DNA of 64,000 nucleotides from NCBI GenBank assembly GCA_003963305.1, contig RXJR01000018.1:1-64000 (forward strand). The letters are read 5' to 3'. The position numbers and the translations under genes are program-made. Each line of letters starts with the position of its first letter. Position 1 is the stretch's first letter. The DNA is from Candidatus Melainabacteria bacterium. GTDB lineage: Bacteria; Cyanobacteriota; Vampirovibrionia; Obscuribacterales; Obscuribacteraceae. The notes under the pieces are model-generated. The model made no database searches, was not told where the DNA came from, and saw nothing but the letters and a program-made list of their open reading frames with translations. This document shows positions 16,133-23,333 of the stretch, one piece after another.

Positions 16133-16539
16133 GCGACTCGAGGCCGATGAAACGGCAAATTGAGCGTATTTTGACAGGTCTTATTTCGAGAGTGGACGGG
16201 ATAGATTCCACCGAACCACTCTCGCAAGTGTCGGTGATTCTGGATGCCGCTTGGAAGATGCTCGATTTGATTGACATCGCTACCATCCGCAGTTCACGCG
16301 GTTCCGTTGAAAAGAATTCGTTGATTATGGGCGACGGAAGTATCCGCGTACCTTCTGGATTCTGGTCACAGGCATCAGTATTTAAGCAGGTCTTCGAAGA
16401 AATCGGTTGCAACTGCAAAATTTCAGACGATGGAACCGTTAGCACCTTGAACTTTGTTGGAAGCAGTTTTGGCTCTGTTCTGCAAGCCGCCCAAAAACTG
16501 ATCGAGCATGCAGTCAAAGTTTTGAAGCAAATGAGCTGA
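16096..16539 (+). CDS. Soluble protein of a local paralogue family, copy 1
   Basis: A 147-residue protein starting MTTSNESGSLTT. It has no signal peptide or membrane helix. A helical part (IERILTGLISRV...ILDAAWKMLDLID) is followed by a strand-rich part around GDGSIRVPSGFW and a C-terminal helix GSVLQAAQKLIEHAV. Copies at 18183 and 18996 share this layout; the latter is about 95% identical, the former diverges in the first third. A leader containing GGTAGG precedes ATG. No database family comes to mind; role unknown, perhaps paired with the upstream membrane protein. Confidence 0.72.
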   Translation: MTTSNESGSLTTSDSRPMKRQIERILTGLISRVDGIDSTEPLSQVSVILDAAWKMLDLIDIATIRSSRGSVEKNSLIMGDGSIRVPSGFWSQASVFKQVFEEIGCNCKISDDGTVSTLNFVGSSFGSVLQAAQKLIEHAVKVLKQMS

Positions 16540-16652
16540 CTCTGATCGATTGACCGTTCTGCAATTAATTTTGTCCATTTTTGAGAATGGCAGCACAAAC
16601 ACATGCTCGAAGAGAGCTTCCTTATGTTTTAAATTCAGAAGGTATCTGTTAT

Positions 16653-17108
16653 ATGAAAACTAGCGTTCGGTTAGTGACATTTATTGCCCTGGTTTCTCTC
16701 GGCAACCTGGTAGCCTGGTTTCTTTATACTCCCTCCCATCCGGATAGCGCGGCGATATTCGTATTCCCGCTCTTGTTCGGGATGGGCTTGCTGAGTCAGT
16801 ACTCACGCCATTATTCATCGTCTTTTCTCCTACAAGAATCTTTTATCGCCTGTGTGCTTGGGTTTGTCGTCAGCGCAGTCAGTTTTGTTGCTTGGTTTTT
16901 TCGTGAAGACTCGTCTGCTGCAACATTGGTGCTCGTTGCGGCCGTTTTCTTTTTGATCTTCAATCTCGCACATTTGATTGCGTTCCTTTTCCCCCCGTTC
17001 CTTTTCTTTCGACAGGAGGTCTCTCGACATCTTCCGCTCGACGTCGATGATTCCACTGGCCGCTTTGGCACCTGGATACCGGGCGACGATGAGGATGATT
17101 GGCGCTAG
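16653..17108 (+). CDS. Four-helix membrane protein, copy 2 of the local family
   Basis: A 151-residue paralogue of the protein at 15630, with conserved first (VSLGNLVAWFLYTPSHPDS) and third helices. It differs by a loop QYSRHYSSSFLLQES and a longer C-terminal tail ending in an acidic patch GDDEDDWR. ATG 16653 aligns with the start of copy 1; the in-frame upstream ATG at 16584 would add unrelated residues. Here the soluble-family partner is separated from it by an LRR gene, as though the LRR gene was inserted into a duplicated pair. Confidence 0.7.
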   Translation: MKTSVRLVTFIALVSLGNLVAWFLYTPSHPDSAAIFVFPLLFGMGLLSQYSRHYSSSFLLQESFIACVLGFVVSAVSFVAWFFREDSSAATLVLVAAVFFLIFNLAHLIAFLFPPFLFFRQEVSRHLPLDVDDSTGRFGTWIPGDDEDDWR

Positions 17109-17258
17109 TGATAAGTTGCCAGTGGCGTAAGCGGCTTGTCGAGTTCTGTTTTCGGCCGAATGACTGTCAGGCAAGACGGCGACGGGTCGCTTGTCTTCCT
17201 AGCCTGCTAGTTACTTGGAATTATCCTATCGCCTAATTCTAATTTGAACGGAGACCGT

Positions 17259-18071
17259 ATGAGGTTCATATCGAATGCTGTTCTGTCCTGCTACTTAAGC
17301 AGCAACCCAGGCCTGACCGAACTGGAAATTGAGGACAGTCCTGGTGTAACGGAACTGCCGGAACTTCCCGACAGTATAACCGAGTTGAGCGTCAAGAATT
17401 GTCCCAATGTCAGGCGGTTGCCGGTGCTGCCGAGGTCACTGAAGAAGTTAACGGTTGCTGACTGCCCATTGCTCAAGATGCTACGAAGGTTGCCGCGTTC
17501 ACTGGAGCATCTTTTCCTTAGTAATTGCATCGGCATCAAAAGGCTTCCAAACCTACCGAGTGGGGTTTCATTTCTGTGGATCATCAATTGCCCTGGTATC
17601 GATCATTTGCCAAGGCTGTCGAGGTCGCTGAAGACTTTATGGGTTAGGGATTGCGGTGGTTTAACAAGCCTGCCATCTCTGCCAAGCTCACTAAGGGCGT
17701 TGAGGGTCAGTGGCATTGCCATGCTCAGTCTTCCGATTCTTCCGCACTCACTCAGATGTTTGGCGATCTTGAACTGCCTCCAAATCGGAGCGTTGCCTCT
17801 GTTGCCGGAAGGGCTGACTAATTTAGAAGTAGTCGATTGTCCCGAGGTTAAGGCACTTCCTGAGTTCCCGCGCTCGCTCAGCGAACTGCAGGTAGAAGGT
17901 TTGCCCATCGAGGCGCTGCCAGCTCTGCCTGAGAGTCTGTATGCATTTGGGCTCATCAGGTGCCCTTTGATAGCGAGTTTACCAACTCTGCCGGGGTCTT
18001 TGGAAGACATTTTGGTACAAGACTGCGCGGCTCTCCAGAAGTCTCATATTACCGTCTGGTTATTTCGATGA
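17259..18071 (+). CDS. Leucine-rich-repeat protein of LPxLPxSL type, copy 1
   Basis: A 270-residue protein made almost wholly of eleven ~21-residue repeats with the pattern LPxLPxSLxxLxVxxCPxLxx. The LPxLPxSL core is that of IpaH/SspH/YopM-type bacterial LRRs, with Cys instead of the usual Asn. There is no signal peptide and no NEL ubiquitin-ligase domain, so it is a bare solenoid with a short N-terminal cap (residues ~1-20). Such proteins bind other proteins. GGAG at 17250-17253 fixes ATG 17259. A second gene of this type lies at 47049. Secretion by a contact-dependent system is possible but nothing nearby supports it. Confidence 0.82.
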   Translation: MRFISNAVLSCYLSSNPGLTELEIEDSPGVTELPELPDSITELSVKNCPNVRRLPVLPRSLKKLTVADCPLLKMLRRLPRSLEHLFLSNCIGIKRLPNLPSGVSFLWIINCPGIDHLPRLSRSLKTLWVRDCGGLTSLPSLPSSLRALRVSGIAMLSLPILPHSLRCLAILNCLQIGALPLLPEGLTNLEVVDCPEVKALPEFPRSLSELQVEGLPIEALPALPESLYAFGLIRCPLIASLPTLPGSLEDILVQDCAALQKSHITVWLFR

Positions 18072-18117
18072 TCTCGGAGGACGCCTGGAGCACTTGAGCT
18101 TCACCGGTTCTCACAAT

Positions 18118-18149
18118 CATGGCGCCATGTGGAGTGTTCTCTCCACATG
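18118..18149 (+). repeat. Overlapping palindrome and 9-base-pair hairpin in leader
   Basis: CATGGCGCCATG (18118-18129) is a perfect 12-base palindrome. CATGTGGAG (18126-18134) pairs perfectly with CTCCACATG (18141-18149) around TGTTCT. The two structures share four bases and are mutually exclusive. The otherwise identical leader at 16047 lacks the left arm. Confidence 0.65.
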
Positions 18150-18182
18150 AATGAATTACGAATCACTTGGTAGGTAACTCTT

Positions 18183-18668
18183 ATGACAACATCTAACGAA
18201 TCAGGTTCTTTAACAACGAACGACTTGCTGCCGCTGACACTGCAAATTGAGCGTACTCTTTTTGTGAATTTGGCAGTTTTGTTAAGTACTCCGTCACCTC
18301 GGATACTGGCTCTGTTGAGCCAAGTCGCAAACATTCTGGATGCCGCTTGGAAGATGCTCAATTTGATTGACACCGCCATCAGCGGCAGTGGTGTTGGTTG
18401 TGTTGAAAAGCGTTGGGTGATTACCCGCGACGGAAGCATCCAAGTACCTTCTGACTTCTGGTCACAGATATCAGTATTTGAGCAGGTCTTCGGAGAAATC
18501 GGTTGCAAATGCACAACTTCAGACGATGGATCCGTTTGCACCTTGAACTTTGCTGGGAGCAGTTTTGGCTCTGTTCTGCAAGCCGCCGAAATACTGATCG
18601 AGCATGCAGTCAGTCTGCACGCATCCCCCCTGCAGAACTCGAACAACTGGCGCAGGCACCGATTCTAA
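18183..18668 (+). CDS. Soluble protein of the local paralogue family, copy 2, with foreign 3' end
   Basis: A 161-residue protein. The first 12 codons equal copy 1; residues ~15-45 diverge (a longer, more hydrophobic helix NLAVLLSTP), and the central GDGSIQVPSDFWSQ and GSVLQAAEILIEHAV parts are conserved. After IEHAV the frame runs into DNA duplicated from upstream of the EF-hand gene at 24.6 kb, adding the odd tail PLQNSNNWRRHRF. The original C-terminus has thus been replaced at a recombination junction near 18625. It may still be functional since the core is complete. Confidence 0.68.
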   Translation: MTTSNESGSLTTNDLLPLTLQIERTLFVNLAVLLSTPSPRILALLSQVANILDAAWKMLNLIDTAISGSGVGCVEKRWVITRDGSIQVPSDFWSQISVFEQVFGEIGCKCTTSDDGSVCTLNFAGSSFGSVLQAAEILIEHAVSLHASPLQNSNNWRRHRF

Positions 18669-18790
18669 CGATGCTCACTTAGGGAGAAGTTCAAGCAAGC
18701 TCACGACGATGCAGCCAGCATTCAAAGAACGCTCGAAACACAAGGATCTCGCAATGCTCTTTCGGAAGTCGAACACGACTGTCACAAGTC
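18626..18790 (+). pseudogene. Stray copy of the EF-hand gene 5' end and its upstream DNA
   Basis: Bases 18626-18687 match the reverse complement of about 24664-24723 (upstream region and GGAG site of the EF-hand gene). Bases 18690-18775 match its early codons: the encoded AHDDAASIQRTLETQG stretch is conserved, while the start codon and the first ~12 codons are deleted. The copy stops abruptly near 18790. It cannot be translated as in the parent. Confidence 0.85.
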
Positions 18791-18799
18791 AGTCTTTGT

Positions 18800-18895
18800 G
18801 CTGAGGCGACAGTATTCTGCTTGCTAGTCAGATTCGACGCAGAATAAAGCCAGCCCATCCCTAACAGGAGCGGGACGTAACTGGTAATTGGTGGT
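18800..18895 (-). pseudogene. Inverted remnant of the four-helix membrane protein gene
   Basis: Translating the minus strand gives PLLLGMGWLYSASNLTSKQ followed by a VASAQ segment, which aligns with PLLLGMGWLYCSSYLLLKE and VASALG of the protein at 15630. Only this middle part is present. It faces away from its neighbours, so an inversion or inverted insertion occurred beside the EF-hand fragment. Confidence 0.75.
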
Positions 18896-18995
18896 TTACC
18901 GTCGCCATGGACAACGCTCAATAACTGACAGGTAACTCTTGTAGTTCAGGCGGCGACGAATGTGAATGGCAACAGTAATTAACTTCGTAGGTCTT

Positions 18996-19448
18996 ATGAC
19001 AACATCTAACGAATCAGGTTCTTTAACAACGAGCGACTCGAAGCCGATGAAACGGCAAATTGAGCGTATTTTGACAGGTCTTATTTCGAGAGTGGAAGGA
19101 ATAGGTTCCACCGAACCACTCTCGCAAGTGTCGGTGATTCTGGATGCCGCTTGGAAAATGCTCGATTTGATTGACACCGCCACCATCCGCAGTTCACGCG
19201 GTTCTGTTGAAAAGAATTGGTTGATTATGGGCGACGGAAGTATCCGCGTACCTTCTGGATTCTGGTCACAGGCATCAGTATTTAAGCTGGTCTTCGAAGA
19301 AATCGGTTGCAACTGCACAATTTCAGACGATGGAACCGTTAGCACCTTGAACTTTGTTGGAAGCAGTTTTGGCTCTGTTTTGCAAGCCGCCCAAAAACTG
19401 ATCGAGCATGCAGTCGAAGTCACATGGAAGGTTCGGAAACACTTATAG
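18996..19448 (+). CDS. Soluble protein of the local paralogue family, copy 3
   Basis: A 150-residue protein nearly identical to copy 1 at 16096 (for example DSKPMKRQIERILTGLISRV and GDGSIRVPSGFWSQ), differing mainly at the last residues (VEVTWKVRKHL instead of VKVLKQMS). ATG 18996 corresponds to the start of the other copies; an upstream in-frame ATG at 18966 adds ten residues and is not conserved. Its leader differs from that of copies 1 and 2. Confidence 0.72.
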   Translation: MTTSNESGSLTTSDSKPMKRQIERILTGLISRVEGIGSTEPLSQVSVILDAAWKMLDLIDTATIRSSRGSVEKNWLIMGDGSIRVPSGFWSQASVFKLVFEEIGCNCTISDDGTVSTLNFVGSSFGSVLQAAQKLIEHAVEVTWKVRKHL

Positions 19449-19827
19449 CGACTTAGTTTGATTCAATTGTTTGAGGAATACTGATGAACATACATTTCAC
19501 TATCTATCTGTGCGATGAGCACAGGAATTGCAAGCCATCGCGCATATGGTTTGATGGTTCGTCGAAAGGGAGCCCGCAAGTTCAAGTACTCCACGCAGCC
19601 GAGAGAGTTCATATCTGCGGAGTTCAATCTTGCAGGTATCCAGCAGAGTGGCGATTGGCGGCGGCGACGGCGACCGCGACGGAAGCGTAAGGAACCTAGC
19701 CGCAGAGATCCTGGATGTCGCTCAGGGGATGATCGCATTAACTGACACCGCCATCATCGGCAGTAGTCTGCAGTCCGCCGAAAAACTGATCGATTATGCA
19801 GCACAGTTTCAAGCAGCACAGCTTTGA
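19449..19827 (+). pseudogene. Degraded remnant region containing a fourth soluble-family fragment
   Basis: In the frame of 19630-19827 the translation includes AAEILDVAQGMIALTDTAI and, after a deletion, SAEKLIDYAA. These match ILDAAWKMLDLIDTATI and AAQKLIEHAV of the full copies, with the strand-rich middle removed. The first half (19484-19640) has short competing frames, one starting MNIHFTIYL, none convincing. A short GC-rich GGCGGCGGCGACGGCGACCG run lies at 19658-19678. I treat the whole as relic DNA. Confidence 0.6.
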
Positions 19828-19899
19828 GGGAAAAGACCGCGGGTGCTCGTAGGTTTGTTCTGAATGCTTTTTTTCAACACTTGTGAAAGCGGAGACCGC

Positions 19900-20262
19900 A
19901 TGCAAAAGAAAATGATTGATGATACGGAGTCTTTCTGGGATCGGTTAGTCCCAAACCTGCTCTATGTCGGTATTTTGCTGACGGCAGTTTATTCGCAGTT
20001 TTTCGGATCGATTGAGACCGAGGAACAGAAGCAATGGCGGAGATTCGCAAAGCAGAATTCGACTGTTGTTGTTGTGTCTGTCTTGCGAGATGGGTTGACC
20101 GGGCGGGAAATCGTTACGGTAAAGGGGAAAGACTCGAATGAAATTTGGACTATCATTGCTGACACGGCGTACATCCAGATCGCGTCGTCTGTAGCAGAAG
20201 GTCAGACCTTGCATGTGAAACAGACAGGCAAGTTTCACAGACTGGTGTTTCTTGGCTCGTAG
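19900..20262 (+). CDS. Single-pass membrane protein, unknown function
   Basis: A 120-residue protein with one membrane segment (LVPNLLYVGILLTAVYSQFF, residues ~15-34) followed by a beta-rich soluble part (TVVVVSVLRDGLTGREIVTV). GCGGAGACCGC precedes ATG 19900; the same GGAGACCG leader occurs before the LRR gene at 17259. The upstream ATG at 19864 lacks a ribosome site. Function unknown. Confidence 0.62.
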   Translation: MQKKMIDDTESFWDRLVPNLLYVGILLTAVYSQFFGSIETEEQKQWRRFAKQNSTVVVVSVLRDGLTGREIVTVKGKDSNEIWTIIADTAYIQIASSVAEGQTLHVKQTGKFHRLVFLGS

Positions 20263-20416
20263 CGTAAGAGCCTCTGATCGATTGACCGTCGGCGCTCTTG
20301 CGCGTCAATGCAACCTGTCAAACGACAAGCTGATGGGTGTCAGTTTTTCGGAGGGCCTTGCTCATCGCAGCTCTACCAATCTCTTAAAACCAACAGCATT
20401 TCCTCTGGAGAGCATC

Positions 20417-20890
20417 ATGCTAAACACCTTCAACATCTTCAACCTACTGTTTTATTCGATTTGCTATGTTCTGGTCTTTCAGCACATGGCTCCTGGCTTC
20501 AGCAATGGTGCTGTTGCCTTCAGACCGGTGAGCTTTTTTCTCAAGTTGCTCTTCGGTGGCTTGATGTATGTCGGAACAACGGTGATTGCTTCAATTGCCT
20601 TATTGGGCGATGTGGTCTGGAGCTTTTCCTCGTTCGTCGTCGACATTATTGACCCGCATAACGCTACACCGTTTCTGGTTGTCGTTCTGGCGAAACCTTT
20701 GATGGTGCAACTTTCGGTCTGGCTGACTCTTTTGCTGGCTGGTCTGATTATGCCGGGAATCATTTACGTTGCGCGTGCCGGAGCCGCCTGGCAGGCATCT
20801 TACGCCTGTAGTGTTCTTTCCCTGGTGTTCCATTTGTTCGTGCTTTTTCAACACGCGCCGGCAGGAGCATATTTCGGTTTCATGAACTGA
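20417..20890 (+). CDS. Four-helix membrane protein, unknown function
   Basis: A 157-residue protein with four clear hydrophobic segments (starting LLFYSICYVLVF, then a LLFGGLMYVGTTVIASIALLG helix, then LLLAGLIMPGIIYV and a C-terminal LVFHLFVLF). GGAG ten bases upstream supports ATG 20417; the frame extends upstream without domain character. An 18-base sequence at 20272-20289 before it recurs at 16540-16557, another trace of local duplication. Not obviously related to the 15630 family. Confidence 0.62.
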   Translation: MLNTFNIFNLLFYSICYVLVFQHMAPGFSNGAVAFRPVSFFLKLLFGGLMYVGTTVIASIALLGDVVWSFSSFVVDIIDPHNATPFLVVVLAKPLMVQLSVWLTLLLAGLIMPGIIYVARAGAAWQASYACSVLSLVFHLFVLFQHAPAGAYFGFMN

Positions 20891-21041
20891 ATTGCAGCTG
20901 CTTTTATTCCATAACATCCGGCAAGGTCGGTGGCGTCAGGCACTACAAGTGGTGCGCGCCCCGCCTTGATTCGCGTCCGCAGTCATTTGCTTCGGCATTT
21001 GACGTTGTTTGGACCCCGGTCAACCTGACAGGAGAAGAGTC

Positions 21042-22403
21042 ATGAATACAGTCATCAACGTCATGGCGCCGCTTGTTGTTGGTGACCCTGCGGGTCTCAA
21101 CAACGCGACGTCCGCGAAAGCATGGAAGGAATTCGACAGACATTTGGCCAAGGCAAAACGCAGAGGCGTTTATGCCGTGACGACTGATGTCTGGTGGGGT
21201 CTTGTAGAAAAGGCTGAGCGTAACTACGACTGGGCCTATTATGACAAGCTTTCCGATCACATCATCCGTGCTGGTTTGAACTGGATTGGCATAATTTCAT
21301 TGCATAAGTGCGGAGGTAATACTGGCGACACTTTCAACGTAAGTCTTCCTGATTGGGTCTGGAGCAAGCTGGCGTCCAAGATCGAATCTGGCAATGTCAA
21401 TGCTGTCAAATATGTCAGCGAACAGGGAAACGCTAGCAATGAGTATGTTTCATGCTGGGCGACGAAACTTGTTCTGGAAGACTACAAAGCGTTTTTCAGC
21501 GCTTTTCAGGAGCATTTTGCCGCGAAGAGGGAGCATATTTGCGAAATCAATATCAGCCTGGGACCAGCCGGAGAACTGCGCTACCCCAGCTACAATCAGC
21601 ACGACAAAAACACCGATTACCCTACTCGCGGGGCGCTTCAGTGCTACAGCGAGTTGGCGCGGCAGTCTTTTGTCGATTACGTGCTGACCAAGTACGGTAC
21701 TGTAAATGGTGCACGGAGTGCCTGGGGTGTGCTAGATAAGATCGAGCCTCCGTGCAACCCCGGTGCATTCTTTGCCGACCGCGGACACATCAATCTTCAA
21801 TACGGTCGAGATTTTTTCGACTGGTATAGAGAATCGCTCCTGGAGCACGGACGGATGGTACTTTCAGCAGCGCTGGAAGTCTTCTCTTCTGAAGGTTCTG
21901 CCTTTGCGGGTATCGATATTGGTGCGAAGTTTCCGGGGGTGCACTGGCGCATGGGACATCTAGACAATGGTCGGCTCATGCTCTCCGATCGGCTGGCTGA
22001 GATGACTGCTGGTTTGATTTCGTCCTATGGCTGGGACGAGGAACAGGTCTATGGCTATAAGGCTGTAATTTCCTTGTTCCGAGAGCTTCAGCAGGAGGGC
22101 ACCCGCGTCGTGCTGCATTTTACTTGCCTGGAATTGGCAAACGGCGAAAACGAATCGCTTGCTTTTCAGCTTGTGCGCTGGATTGGCAAGGAGGCTAACC
22201 GTCAGTTTGTTCCGGTTAAAGGCGAGAATGCGCTCAATTACACGCTGTACGACGCTGCTTCCTGGGGGCGATTGCGGTCTGCTCTCGATTTGTACGAAGG
22301 TCTGACGATTCTTCGTATCTCCGATGCAGTTGGTTCAAATCGCACCGCTCGTCATGAGTTCAGGCGAATGTGTCAACTGGCAAATGTGCCGAAAGCAGCC
22401 TGA
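21042..22403 (+). CDS. Beta-amylase (glycoside hydrolase family 14)
   Basis: A 453-residue enzyme that releases maltose from the non-reducing ends of starch or glycogen. The GH14 landmarks are present: DVWWGLVE near residue 49, GPAGELRYPS with the catalytic acid Glu178 (soybean Glu186), and KGENALNY with the catalytic base Glu395 (soybean Glu380). There is no signal peptide, so it acts on intracellular glycogen or another internal glucan, and no starch-binding domain. Length matches the catalytic domain alone. GGAG lies nine bases before ATG 21042. GH14 is mainly known from plants and a few bacilli, so its presence here may reflect transfer. No other glucan gene adjoins it. Confidence 0.93.
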   Translation: MNTVINVMAPLVVGDPAGLNNATSAKAWKEFDRHLAKAKRRGVYAVTTDVWWGLVEKAERNYDWAYYDKLSDHIIRAGLNWIGIISLHKCGGNTGDTFNVSLPDWVWSKLASKIESGNVNAVKYVSEQGNASNEYVSCWATKLVLEDYKAFFSAFQEHFAAKREHICEINISLGPAGELRYPSYNQHDKNTDYPTRGALQCYSELARQSFVDYVLTKYGTVNGARSAWGVLDKIEPPCNPGAFFADRGHINLQYGRDFFDWYRESLLEHGRMVLSAALEVFSSEGSAFAGIDIGAKFPGVHWRMGHLDNGRLMLSDRLAEMTAGLISSYGWDEEQVYGYKAVISLFRELQQEGTRVVLHFTCLELANGENESLAFQLVRWIGKEANRQFVPVKGENALNYTLYDAASWGRLRSALDLYEGLTILRISDAVGSNRTARHEFRRMCQLANVPKAA

Positions 22404-22648
22404 GGTTGCGGGTTGCAGACAATGGATGTCTGCAACCGGAGCCTTTCCGATGCTTGGAATTTCTTTTTTGGCGCTGGCTATACTATATGTTGTAAGAATA
22501 ATGGGGCGTTGTTGGCTTTTGGGTTTGGCGCTTGCGTAGCGCGGTTTGGATTTGACTTTTGGGTTTTGACGCTTGCGTCGCGGCGTTCGAGTTGCCTTAC
22601 TTTGATGTGATTAAATTGGTGCGTGATCTGACAGGGGAGACTACTTAA
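22404..22648 (+). other. Spacer with paired short hairpin repeats
   Basis: Two approximate direct repeats, each with CTTTTGGGTTT followed by a CGCTTGCGT hairpin core, lie at about 22516-22548 and 22556-22586. In the second, GACGC and GCGTC pair around TT. No gene seen. Confidence 0.45.
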
Positions 22649-23227
22649 TTGCCTATTTGCGTGCATTTGACGTCCGAAAAGAACGTTCGTCGCATATTGC
22701 GCCAGGGCATTAAGGCAACGTCGTTGCGAACCGGTGGAAAGGGCATTTTTTGCATGCCGGTTCTGCCTGACTATTATGCGTCCCATCAGTGGATTCGTGA
22801 ACTGAGGCGGCGCCAGTCAACCATAGTTGCAGTAGACTTCCGCTTGCCGCCGGATGAGATGGTGCTGGTAGGACACTTCGCTGCACCTCATGCTGAAGTG
22901 TCTATTTCAGAAGCCTCCAAGATCATAATGTCGGTCGATGATCCGATGGGCTATGAGATTTTATTGCCCAGGTCTGTCAGCAAGGATGAAATCCACAAGG
23001 TACGAGCCGTTTCGCAGGTGATTGGCTGGCGATATTCGCCCAAGGCTAAAGGGCAGCGCCCGTTCTGTACTTGCAAGTTCTGCATCGGTGGAGAATATGG
23101 CGCGAACAAATTGCGGCAGCGGCTCGGCACGCGCGGTAGTAAGGTGCTTTCGCGGGAGGATGAACAAGTTCTTCTGGAGGACGGAGCGTCTTTCGTCGAA
23201 GGTGCTGGAGATTTTGATGCGAGCTGA
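22649..23227 (+). CDS. Protein with possible ADP-ribosyltransferase-like N-terminus and Cys cluster
   Basis: A 192-residue soluble protein. The opening VHLTSEKNVRRILRQGIKA resembles the H-[LI]-T-x3-N-x3-I-L-x2-G-[IL] start of ART-fold proteins such as Tpt1 and DarT-like families; that is a resemblance only. A later CTCKFCIGGEYG cluster could bind metal. Start is TTG at 22649, ten bases after AGGGGAGA. It follows beta-amylase by 245 bases and faces the EF-hand gene across a bidirectional terminator. Alternative: an unrelated conserved protein. Enzymatic function not established. Confidence 0.6.
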   Translation: MPICVHLTSEKNVRRILRQGIKATSLRTGGKGIFCMPVLPDYYASHQWIRELRRRQSTIVAVDFRLPPDEMVLVGHFAAPHAEVSISEASKIIMSVDDPMGYEILLPRSVSKDEIHKVRAVSQVIGWRYSPKAKGQRPFCTCKFCIGGEYGANKLRQRLGTRGSKVLSREDEQVLLEDGASFVEGAGDFDAS

Positions 23228-23268
23228 GCGTTGAGACCAAGCTTGGTTTGTGCAGATTTTTAACGACA

Positions 23269-23298
23269 AAACAACCGGCGCATGTACGCCGGTTGTTT
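23269..23298. terminator. Bidirectional terminator between convergent genes
   Basis: Twelve-base perfect arms (23269-23280 and 23287-23298) around CATGTA. AAAC precedes and GTTT follows, giving short T-runs in both directions. Confidence 0.85.
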
Positions 23299-23333
23299 CG
23301 TTGGTTGCACAAACCTTTGGTGTCGACTCGATA

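Noticed and set aside
22330-22345. GGTTCAAATCGCACC, like a tRNA T-loop
   Set aside because: It is inside the beta-amylase coding sequence and no tRNA cloverleaf surrounds it.
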